Shown: one piece after another, positions 33,801-40,989 of the stretch
How positions within the stretch are numbered: the stretch's first letter is position 1
Layout: each line of letters opens with the position of its first letter
From: Bacteroidales bacterium
GTDB taxonomy: Bacteria > Bacteroidota > Bacteroidia > Bacteroidales > Muribaculaceae
Assembly (NCBI GenBank): GCA_014800065.1
Contig: JAAVGX010000082.1
Location: forward strand, 1-40,989
Direction: 5' to 3'
DNA length: 40,989 bases
Position numbers and translations under genes: made by a program
Notes under the pieces: model-generated
What the model saw: only the letters and a program-made list of their open reading frames with translations
The model's database searches: none
Told to the model about the DNA's origin: nothing

Positions 33801-36278
33801 TTTTGAAATAAAACTCATATCGCCACCGGTCTCGTTCACTTTTGCAGTAATATTGGCCGTCAACATACCGGGACTGTCGCGGTCGCCGCCAATAATACAT
33901 GAATGCGCCAGATGCCCCACACTGTCCAGAACTCCACTCAGAAGGTCTCGGCGCGAGGATGTGTAGGTGACAAGCGGATTTTTGAAAGTATAGCTCCTGT
34001 AAGCCGGGAAGGGATTCGGATCGGGATATAGGGTCATCTCCATTGAAGCCTCCAAGCCGGCAGCTACCGGACCGGTGAGCCAGTTGGCCGTCAGCCCCAG
34101 CTCCACCGGGCGGTCGGCCAGGAGTACCTTGGGGGCAGCGATATTGATTTTCAAGCGATTGGGCTTTATTGTTTCTATGCGCACGGGATAGGTGACCTTC
34201 TCATTTCCAATATAAAACTCAGCCTTCCAACGACCGGTAGGAACGCTTTCGGCTGTAGTGATATTGAACACATACAGTCCGTCCACCCCGCCATTGAGCA
34301 CTTTGCGGGTATAAAGATGATCGTCGGGGTCGAAGAGCTTCATCTCCATCGGATGATTGGCCGGCAGACGATTCTCCTTGTCCTCCACTATTACGCACAG
34401 ATGGATGTCGTCGCCGGGACGCCACACACCGCGGTCGCCATAGACGAAGGTCTTGATACCATCGGCGGATGACACGCCGCCCACATCGAAGTTGCTTGTT
34501 TGCAGCTCCGAGGAGTAGTTCGGACGCAGATAGGTGGTACTCACGCCATCGGTTGCGGTGATGAGTGCAGCTTGGCCGCGGGTACGGAAGGTGGCGAAAC
34601 CATTGCCATCCGTCACGCCACTTCCCACCACCTGAAGCTGAAAGTTGTAGGCGGTGATTTTAACCCCTGCCACAGGGGTGGCGGTAACCAGATTCGTCGT
34701 AACTACGGTCATTTCATTATTGGAGGCTCGCTTCAAAATCAAACCCAAATCCGAAGCCACAAGATTAACCTCCGGCATACGCGGGTAATCAACCATATAA
34801 TAGGAGTCCTTGGTCGGATCGTTCGCCTCATTCCAGTTGTATTTTCCTAATTTGTAATCAGGGACATCCCTATAGATATATATGGAGGCACGGTCCCAGA
34901 TGCGGTTTTCCGCCTCAGTCACGGTCCCGTCGAGCTCCTCAAAATCCGCAGCCTCAGCCCGGCCATAAAGCGAATAGGCCTTGCGGAATGTGAGACGGAT
35001 ATTATACAGTGCGCCCCGTTCCTGCTTGAACAGGCCCGTGAGGTCGATGGCGAAGTCCTGCCACTGATGTAGATTCAAGCTCTTGTCCTTATCCAAACGC
35101 ACCGTCTTATGATATATCAGTCGGCCGTAGCGCCGCAGGGAACCGTCATCGTTGATGTTGTTGGCCTGCATAAAACTCAACATATTTGAAGGAAAGATTT
35201 TCACCACCTCCACATCCACGGCGGCAAGATTGACGGCCTGGAAGGGCAGGCGCAGATTACGGTTATCGGGCAGGATATTACCTATGAAAGGCAACTTCAC
35301 CTGCGGAGCTATTACCTCCTGCTCGAAAGTGCGCTCTATGTCAGTGTCCAAGGGGCGCCCGTCGGCATTACGGAGCAGTCCGGAGATGTGCAGAGTAAGC
35401 GTGGGGAAAGCCTGAAAGGGGCCGTAGACCTTCACATTGGTGCCCTGACGCTCCACACGGATGTTGTCCGATTCTCCCACGGTGATAAGACCGTCCAATT
35501 CCTGTTGCGATGACAGTGGAGTGCTGAATTCGAGGTTGAGATAGGGCTCGGCGCCTTCCACACGTTCGGCACTCAGAAGGCCGAATCCGGTCAGCGACGG
35601 TACCGTAATCTTATAATCGTCGGCGGAGAAACCCACCATCGGGTTTACGCTCAATCTCAACTCCTTGTCCGATTCCGTGCGCTTGATATTGAACACCTTG
35701 AACGGGCGGCTATTTGAGCCGGAAGGCTTGTCGAGCTGAATCTTCGCACCCGGATAACCGCACACGATTAAATTCTCCAAGGTGTCGGCGGCGGCGGAAC
35801 TGTACTCCAACCTCCCACGCACGGTCATCATCGAAGCATCGTCGGGGTCTACGGCGGTATGGACATCCGCAAAGCGTATTACTCGCGCTATCACATGGAA
35901 TTTGAATTCAAAGTCGCCCAAAGAGTCGATGCCGGTCAATTTCTTCAGGTCCACACGACATTGGTACGTCTTGCCGGGCTTAAAACCTTTTTCGGGGATG
36001 AAGTCGAGATAGCGATTATCGTCCGAAAGACGGGTAACGCCTTTCACCGAGGGCGAAAAGCGGAAGATTTTGTCCAGAGACCGTGTCGGGTCTAACTTAA
36101 TCATGGTCAGATCAGTAAGTTCAATGCGTACCTTGGCATCCTTATCAATCAAAGCGGAACTATAGGCCGACACCCAGCGCGAAGCCTCTGCATCGGTCAT
36201 CTTCTTATCGCATGACCAACAAACCGCAGCCACTAACATCATGGCCGCCAACCGAAAAAATACTCCCGTGCATCTCAT
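30840..36278 (-). CDS. Alpha-2-macroglobulin family lipoprotein
   Basis: This is a bacterial alpha-2-macroglobulin, a protease trap anchored in the envelope, 1812 residues. Residues 1-22 form a signal peptide with lipobox VCWSC. Repeated MG beta-sandwich domains fill the first two thirds, with the PLMLLTTLPRSLANCD segment typical of the A2M domain. The thioester motif is C1381-T-E-Q1384 in the helical thioester domain (TED), so it is a thioester-bearing type like E. coli YfhM. The frame runs back to a TTG at 36332, but that codon lies inside the promoter, so I take the ATG at 36278 (MRCTGVFFRLAAMML), which gives a proper lipoprotein signal. pbpC follows with a 4-bp overlap. Confidence 0.95.
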   Translation of the reverse strand: MRCTGVFFRLAAMMLVAAVCWSCDKKMTDAEASRWVSAYSSALIDKDAKVRIELTDLTMIKLDPTRSLDKIFRFSPSVKGVTRLSDDNRYLDFIPEKGFKPGKTYQCRVDLKKLTGIDSLGDFEFKFHVIARVIRFADVHTAVDPDDASMMTVRGRLEYSSAAADTLENLIVCGYPGAKIQLDKPSGSNSRPFKVFNIKRTESDKELRLSVNPMVGFSADDYKITVPSLTGFGLLSAERVEGAEPYLNLEFSTPLSSQQELDGLITVGESDNIRVERQGTNVKVYGPFQAFPTLTLHISGLLRNADGRPLDTDIERTFEQEVIAPQVKLPFIGNILPDNRNLRLPFQAVNLAAVDVEVVKIFPSNMLSFMQANNINDDGSLRRYGRLIYHKTVRLDKDKSLNLHQWQDFAIDLTGLFKQERGALYNIRLTFRKAYSLYGRAEAADFEELDGTVTEAENRIWDRASIYIYRDVPDYKLGKYNWNEANDPTKDSYYMVDYPRMPEVNLVASDLGLILKRASNNEMTVVTTNLVTATPVAGVKITAYNFQLQVVGSGVTDGNGFATFRTRGQAALITATDGVSTTYLRPNYSSELQTSNFDVGGVSSADGIKTFVYGDRGVWRPGDDIHLCVIVEDKENRLPANHPMEMKLFDPDDHLYTRKVLNGGVDGLYVFNITTAESVPTGRWKAEFYIGNEKVTYPVRIETIKPNRLKINIAAPKVLLADRPVELGLTANWLTGPVAAGLEASMEMTLYPDPNPFPAYRSYTFKNPLVTYTSSRRDLLSGVLDSVGHLAHSCIIGGDRDSPGMLTANITAKVNETGGDMSFISKSVPFAPFGVYVGVDLGKGEFVTDTDIHFPVVVLNQLGARMKNRELSYKIYRLNWTWWWEGDADDLSRYVKSTTAEEVASGTVTATNGVADIPFKVEYPTWGRYLVLVRDLKGGHATGGVVSVDWPEWRGRSDKTEGSGSRELDFNLDKDRYQVGETANVYLPQCPGGRVLLSIENATGILRKVWVPLSGTSATKYPLYIDKKMAPNFYVSATMLRPHSATDFNTPIRLFGVRGAKVVDEQTILHPVIDMPEELHPQKQFTVKVSERDRKPMTYTLAIVDEGLLDISGFRTPNPWRMMNQKEALGVTTWDMYDEVIGAFGGSFRSIHRVGGDEALRKSAGAEKRFKPAVMFLGPFTTAGTPKVHKLTMPGYVGSVRVMIVAAHKGTYGSADKTVKVKAPLMLLTTLPRSLANCDSVDMPVNVFSMEDGVKDVALKVEVDGPVKIAGSNSRTLSFNGAGEKPVTFRLECDPHRQGRARIIVSASGAGQVAKDTTFINLHNPMPEMIETQKRTLPAGAVADFKAAAREGETLSLQVSAFPMLNFKAIDRFFYSYPHLCTEQISSKAMFALYADRFLDADACERSRKALPLTISQLQERRSASGGYVYWPGQKVENEWVTSMAGVVLAEASHQGFRIDKDSFEKWIAFQQKQARDYKYAPSTDLIQAYRLYSLAVAGHGLTSAMNRLRESKSLSKCAAYCLAAAYMEMGRKDVALKLIERAERSVAVPSDDMFESDLRNNAIALEVYAACGESAKALELARDLAAGCATDGFVTQDVAFTAVAMEQLARLTGTSKIDVKITEKDRMPSTISRTTDVLDVAVSGPVSVENLNAAGSLELSLLSARKPAANESVRASENGVKITVNYTDLNGHPVAPASLKQNTEFKAVIMVTNQGRHINNAALTYAIPTGWEIWNDLFNREEILGCANADIRDESAKFYFSLKEGEGATYEVRLRAAYIGNYLLPPAVVEDMYNPVCRANTAGARVEVTKR

Positions 36279-36329
36279 TTCTAAATAGTTTTTAATTTGT
36301 ATTTGTGCGTTTCGACATTTATTTATACG

Positions 36330-36337
36330 CAAAATTA
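36330..36337 (-). promoter_or_regulatory. Promoter -7 element for alpha-2-macroglobulin-pbpC operon
   Basis: On the minus strand this reads TAATTTTG. Transcription would start near 36323, leaving a leader of about 45 nt before the ATG at 36278. Its position rules out the upstream TTG at 36332 as start codon. Confidence 0.7.
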
Positions 36338-36487
36338 CCCTCCGGTAAACACACCGCCAACAGTTCGAGCCCCCGTTGTACGAAATGATAGCGTGAGTGT
36401 ACCAAATGAAAAACGGCCATGCCGGGCGAAGTCCGAGTGTCAGATTTTTCCGACAACGATGATATAAGGCCTTCGCGCTAATACCCT

Positions 36488-36495
36488 TAACTTTG
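36488..36495 (+). promoter_or_regulatory. Promoter -7 element upstream of small ORF
   Basis: TAACTTTG followed by CAGCG. Transcription would start near 36501, about 20 nt before the ATG at 36521. There is no clear -33 element. Confidence 0.6.
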
Positions 36496-36520
36496 CAGCG
36501 TAATCAAATTCCAACTCGCT

Positions 36521-36619
36521 ATGATTAAAGATCTCACCTACATTTCTGTGCCCGCCACGGCTTCCGATAATGATTCTTCCGATTTTTTTTCGTATCTTTG
36601 CAAGAGACCGGAAATCTAA
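36521..36619 (+). pseudogene. 32-codon small ORF, possible remnant of an oxidoreductase gene
   Basis: The frame from ATG 36521 to TAA 36619 encodes 32 residues beginning MIKDLTYISVPATASD. This start resembles the opening of Bacteroidales NAD(P)/FAD-dependent oxidoreductases (MIKELxxxxxPxxAxD), as I recall them. After about 18 residues the resemblance ends and the frame closes. It has a promoter element at 36488-36495 at the right distance, and a second promoter element (36593-36600) lies inside its 3' end. It may be a decayed 5' stub or a leader peptide. I lean to stub. Confidence 0.4.
36593..36600 (+). promoter_or_regulatory. Promoter -7 element for the HTH protein gene
   Basis: TATCTTTG lies 37 bp before the ATG at 36638, with T-rich sequence just upstream. 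It would give a leader of about 31 nt. Confidence 0.65.
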
Positions 36620-36637
36620 TACACTTGTTCTGTACAT

Positions 36638-37729
36638 ATGAGTAACTACAACTTAGGCGACGAAATCTACCGCGAAATGATTCGGCAGGGTATGCGTCCT
36701 GATGAATTCGGCGATGCTATCTGCCGCTCGCGCCAGACCACTTACGATATTTTTAAGAAACGCTACCTCTCCACCGACCTTCTTACCGACATTTGCAAGG
36801 TGCTCAACCGCGATTTCTTTTCGGAGCTCGCACGGGAATGTCTCACCGATCGCACCTCCACCGCCGATGAAGATGACGATGAAATTGCCGAAATGGTGTG
36901 GAATCTGAGCCCTGCCGACAAGTTGCACTGTTTCCGTCCCAACTTCCGGCTGGAGAGCATGATGCTGGAATATGTGAGCAGTCCGCGCCGCAAGCCGCTG
37001 GTGCTGTTTTGCAGCCCGGCTATGCTGAATGACCGGCACTACAACCTCCCGCGCCAGGCCGAACAACTCTTTATCAAAGATAACGGGCAACCATACATGG
37101 ATCACAAACCCGACTTCCGCAAACATATCCCGGGGATGACGGAGTCCAACCTCCGGCTTGATGGGCGCGAAAACCCCATCACAACCATAGTCGCCGATAC
37201 TTTCAGCTATATCGCTGCAATCGAACAGGCTATAAAGATGATGGAAACCGGAGGCCATGTGATTGTATATCTGCCCGTCACTAACGAACTCTCCTTCGGA
37301 GAACATGGAGGCCTGGTGATGGAAGATGTTTCGGACGATTTATTCATAGTATGGCACGACAAGGTGCACTGCGCTTTGGTGGCGGGAACGGCTCAGCAGA
37401 TGCGTCGCCAATACTACCGAGCTTTCCATCGAACCGGCATTATTGATAAGCTGATTGATGACCTCAACCAAAACCGAGATGTGACAATGGAACTTTTCGA
37501 CCTCATATATGGGTCGAAGATTCTCGATGTGGAAGAAATAATGCCTCAGGATTCCACCGGGCTGTCGCGAATCAAGGTTTTCTACCGGGGCACGGACTGT
37601 CTAAGCGTACACATGGAGAATCTGCTCTTCTACAACGACATAAACAACCACCCGCGCCTCAGCTTCTGGATTGATGTCCGTAATGGTGTCCTTATCGACT
37701 TTGAATACAATAAACGCACACAGGAATGA
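36638..37729 (+). CDS. HTH-domain protein of unknown function
   Basis: This 363-residue cytoplasmic protein has an N-terminal region (about 8-65) that resembles the phage-repressor-like helix-turn-helix seen in many Bacteroidota proteins (DEFGDAICRSRQTTYDIFKKRYLSTDLLTDICKVLN, shown here as the segment 22-57). A short acidic linker follows (about 72-84), then a domain of about 270 residues that I do not recognise, with a hydrophobic strand GGHVIVYLPV and a helical AAIEQAIKMM before it. There are no membrane segments. Its stop overlaps the next gene's start by 4 bp (ATGA), so the pair is coupled. It may be a DNA-binding sensor that controls its partner (inference). Confidence 0.75.
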   Translation: MSNYNLGDEIYREMIRQGMRPDEFGDAICRSRQTTYDIFKKRYLSTDLLTDICKVLNRDFFSELARECLTDRTSTADEDDDEIAEMVWNLSPADKLHCFRPNFRLESMMLEYVSSPRRKPLVLFCSPAMLNDRHYNLPRQAEQLFIKDNGQPYMDHKPDFRKHIPGMTESNLRLDGRENPITTIVADTFSYIAAIEQAIKMMETGGHVIVYLPVTNELSFGEHGGLVMEDVSDDLFIVWHDKVHCALVAGTAQQMRRQYYRAFHRTGIIDKLIDDLNQNRDVTMELFDLIYGSKILDVEEIMPQDSTGLSRIKVFYRGTDCLSVHMENLLFYNDINNHPRLSFWIDVRNGVLIDFEYNKRTQE

Positions 37730-39573
37730 CAAAATCATATATCATCAAAAGCAATTCACGCTATAAGAAAAGCACAACAAGCCTGCTGGTGGAGGCTTCG
37801 GCGGAGAAAATATTTTTCACGGAGCAGATGCAGATGCCCGACTGCGACACTATCCACACGGGGCGAACCCTGGTGATGGAGGACGTCGGTGCGTTCGAGG
37901 ACGCTTCGGGATACTCTCTCGATGAGCTCGACGACTATCTGACCAATCGTCTTGGATGTGATAAGCTCAATCTGGAATATCTCCATCGACTGTGTGAACG
38001 CAAATTCATTCCTTACCGTCTCGGGGGCGAACGACTCACCACCGCCTACAATCGCTACCTGAAATCGGCTCGTTCTGCCTCCGACGAACGTTTGCACCTC
38101 GGGCGCGCTCTGTTCGCGAAGGGTTTGGCTGCCATGCTCGACCCGAATGTCGACAAGGAGATGATTGCCGACCTGTTCAGGCAAGCTATCGCAAACGGCT
38201 TTCTGCCAGCCTACAGCGAATTAGCAAATATGTACCTGTGTATCGGCAACGAGGCCAAGGCTTTGGAAATTTACGACCAAGGCATCAAGGCCGGGGATGT
38301 GAATTCAATTGCTCAAAAAGCGACAATCCTTACCGAAAAATCTTCCGAATCTTCTTCCCGGAAGACCGTCTATAAAAAAGCCGCTACAGAATTTCTTAAG
38401 GCCGCCGAAAGAGGATATATTACCGGCGCAGCCGAGGGGATAGGACGACTGATGGAGGATAACGAGTACACTCCGTCGGCCGATATATACATGAAAATCA
38501 TAGCCCTGAGCGCCAAAAGCAGGCGAATTGCCAAAGAGGAGGAATGGAAGCATGTGCCCGAGGAGGCCGACCTCCAGCAAGCTCACCGACTACTGACTCA
38601 AACACCTGTCAACCCTGCTCAAGCATACACCATCCTCGACGACGCCTTCTCTCAGGGTCGACTGGAAGCTTGCCCCGACCTGTACACCGCCTGCAACAAG
38701 CTCAATCGCTACGCCGAGGCTGCCCGATGCACCGCAAAGGGCGCGCTTAACGGCATAACGGAATGCTATTACAATATGGCTCAACTTTACCACAAAGGCG
38801 CCGACATGGTGCTCTTCTCAGGAAATTTCGCCAAGCCCAACTACGCCAAGGCAGCTGTCTGGTGCGTCAAAGCTATCGAAGCCGGGGATATGCGTGGTGC
38901 CGAGCGTCTGAATTCATACTACAAACGAGGTATACATATCAACTATGAAGCTATGAAAACCGAAACTGAAACAAACCCACAGCCGGACAGGGCCATGATG
39001 TACATCCACGGATTCATGTCGGGCGCACGCGGCTCCAAGCCTCGCCAACTCCGAAGCAAATACGGCGAGCAATTCCGCATCCTCGCACCGGAACTAACCG
39101 CCGACCCCGACGAATCTCTCGCCAAAATCAATAAAATAATTGAGGAATATAAGCCCGAAATTATCATCGGAACATCTCTGGGCGGCTGGATGGCAATGGC
39201 CTGCAATGCCGGTGACGCAAAAGTGGTGGTGGTGAACCCCTGCACTGAGCCGCAACAGCAACTTGCACGCTGGATTGATGAACCACAGAATTACTTCTGC
39301 GACCGGCTCGACGGTGTGCAGACCTACACTCTCACACAAGAGGTGCTGGACAAATACAAGGCCTATCCCGCAGCTGAAGACCTGGTGAAAGATGCCGATA
39401 ATTTCCGCGCCCTTTGCTCCACCGCCGATGAACTGCTGGGACGCCGGCACATCGACGTGCTCCTGCCCGAATTCGGCTCCGACAGAGTCACCGTGGTGGA
39501 CGACTTCGGCCACCAATGCAACGGCAATGGAATGACCCATCTGCACCAAATCCTCGCCGACCTCATCCGTTGA
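37726..39573 (+). CDS. Sel1/TPR-repeat protein fused to YqiA-like alpha/beta hydrolase
   Basis: This 615-residue protein has no signal peptide. Residues 1-110 are a region I do not recognise. Residues about 115-400 are helical repeats of Sel1/TPR type (FRQAIANGFLPAYSELANMY, AAVWCVKAIEAGDMRGAERL). Residues about 422-615 form a hydrolase like YqiA/UPF0227: HGFMSGARGSK with H428, the nucleophile elbow GTSLGG with S484, a likely Asp at D568 (STADELLG) and the likely catalytic H596 (DDFGHQC). YqiA-type proteins are small esterases. The join of such an enzyme to a Sel1 platform is uncommon. It is followed by a bidirectional terminator. Confidence 0.78.
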   Translation: MTKSYIIKSNSRYKKSTTSLLVEASAEKIFFTEQMQMPDCDTIHTGRTLVMEDVGAFEDASGYSLDELDDYLTNRLGCDKLNLEYLHRLCERKFIPYRLGGERLTTAYNRYLKSARSASDERLHLGRALFAKGLAAMLDPNVDKEMIADLFRQAIANGFLPAYSELANMYLCIGNEAKALEIYDQGIKAGDVNSIAQKATILTEKSSESSSRKTVYKKAATEFLKAAERGYITGAAEGIGRLMEDNEYTPSADIYMKIIALSAKSRRIAKEEEWKHVPEEADLQQAHRLLTQTPVNPAQAYTILDDAFSQGRLEACPDLYTACNKLNRYAEAARCTAKGALNGITECYYNMAQLYHKGADMVLFSGNFAKPNYAKAAVWCVKAIEAGDMRGAERLNSYYKRGIHINYEAMKTETETNPQPDRAMMYIHGFMSGARGSKPRQLRSKYGEQFRILAPELTADPDESLAKINKIIEEYKPEIIIGTSLGGWMAMACNAGDAKVVVVNPCTEPQQQLARWIDEPQNYFCDRLDGVQTYTLTQEVLDKYKAYPAAEDLVKDADNFRALCSTADELLGRRHIDVLLPEFGSDRVTVVDDFGHQCNGNGMTHLHQILADLIR

Positions 39574-39591
39574 TAGTTCCCACAACCATGT

Positions 39592-39628
39592 AAAAAAGGT
39601 GCGCCTCGTTGGAGACGCACCTTTATTT
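39592..39628. terminator. Bidirectional Rho-independent terminator
   Basis: The stem AAAGGTGCG/CGCACCTTT extends by CTC/GAG past one mismatch and closes on loop gttg. It has an A-run on the left and a T-rich tail on the right, so it can end both the rightward Sel1-hydrolase transcript and the leftward gapA transcript. Confidence 0.85.
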
Positions 39629-39643
39629 TGGTCGTAATACTGA

Positions 39644-40684
<1,041 letters not shown>

Positions 40685-40735
40685 TTAGTTTGTCGTTCGT
40701 AACAACGCCTAATGGCGCTTTTTGTTGTACCGCTG

Positions 40736-40743
40736 CAAAATTA
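40736..40743 (-). promoter_or_regulatory. Promoter -7 element for gapA
   Basis: On the minus strand this reads TAATTTTG, giving a leader of about 70 nt before the gapA ATG. A small inverted repeat (GCGCCATTAGGCG on the minus strand, about 40706-40718) lies in the leader. A -33 TTTG is not clear. Confidence 0.65.
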
Positions 40744-40817
40744 ATGAAAAATTTCCGTATTCCATAAACTATTTACATTTTTTTACGCTCAAAACATTTT
40801 CACCACCCCGGAGCCGA

Positions 40818-40854
40818 AAAAAGAGGCGGGCCCGGGGTGGGTCCGCCTCCTTGA
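40818..40854 (-). terminator. Leftward Rho-independent terminator
   Basis: GAGGCGGGCCC pairs with GGGTCCGCCTC (11 bp with one G-T pair) around a ggggt loop. On the minus strand the stem is followed by TTTTTT, so it ends a leftward transcript that comes from beyond the right edge of the window. Confidence 0.85.
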
Positions 40855-40989
40855 GGTTAAGGGGTAATGTTAGAGTGTGTTTACTTTTAAATGATTTTAG
40901 CGCAAAGAGAGATTTTGGAGTGATTTTTCAAAATTGAAGAAGGAGCAATGCGGGCATTGCGACTGATGAAACTTTGAAAAAGCGCCCAA
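40855..40989. other. AT-rich end of window, no gene seen
   Basis: I find no supported gene here. Because a leftward terminator lies at 40818-40854, this stretch is probably the 3' untranslated end of a leftward gene or RNA whose body lies outside the window. A small inverted repeat (GCAATGCGGGCATTGC) is at about 40945-40960. Confidence 0.5.

Noticed and set aside
36440..36637. 65-codon minus-strand ORF upstream of the HTH gene
   Set aside because: It covers rightward promoter elements, and its sequence shows no family features.

Overview
The window looks like a chromosomal segment of a gut-type Bacteroidales bacterium, most likely Muribaculaceae-like; the family placement is inference from gene content. 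Support comes from the Bacteroidota sigma-ABfr type promoters (-7 element TAnnTTTG) in front of most transcription units, the near absence of Shine-Dalgarno sites, a DUF4494 gene, a YfhO-family membrane protein, an FtsL-like protein of the Bacteroidota kind, and a diaminopimelate-type MurE.

Layout. 1-293: two copies of a palindromic intergenic repeat and no convincing gene. 294-1985 (-): DEAD-box RNA helicase. 2088-3743 (+): secreted endonuclease I. 3915-15127 (-): a long, tightly packed leftward array: murG, murC, ftsQ, ftsA, ftsZ, a SIR2 deacylase, an SGNH hydrolase, DUF4494, yggS and dnaX. 15128-15818: a 691-bp intergenic region with a promoter-terminator pair that delimits a roughly 73-nt RNA, a 43-bp tandem repeat carrying palindromes, and a decamer repeat array. 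15819-19582 (+): yfhO, a short methyltransferase-like gene and a lipoprotein gene. 19717-28662 (+): rsmH, ftsL-like, ftsI (PASTA-type PBP), murE, mraY, murD, ftsW. 28633-36278 (-): alpha-2-macroglobulin lipoprotein followed by pbpC. 36638-39573 (+): a two-gene unit, an HTH protein of unknown function and a Sel1/TPR-plus-alpha/beta-hydrolase protein. 39644-40657 (-): gapA.

The main theme is cell wall synthesis and division. The dcw cluster is present but split: rsmH to ftsW reads right, while murG to ftsZ reads left on the other side of three unrelated genes, so ftsW no longer leads into murG. MurC, MurD, MurE, MraY and MurG build lipid II. FtsW, the FtsI-like PBP, FtsL and FtsQ make septal wall, and FtsA/FtsZ form the ring. 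The neighbouring pbpC/alpha-2-macroglobulin pair adds envelope repair and defence functions.

The points most worth follow-up are the split dcw cluster, the small RNA candidate, three kinds of short structured intergenic repeats (palindromes with a shared flank, a heptamer array placed in two dcw gaps, and a decamer array), the uncharacterised HTH + Sel1/hydrolase operon, and a 32-codon gene remnant with its own promoter.
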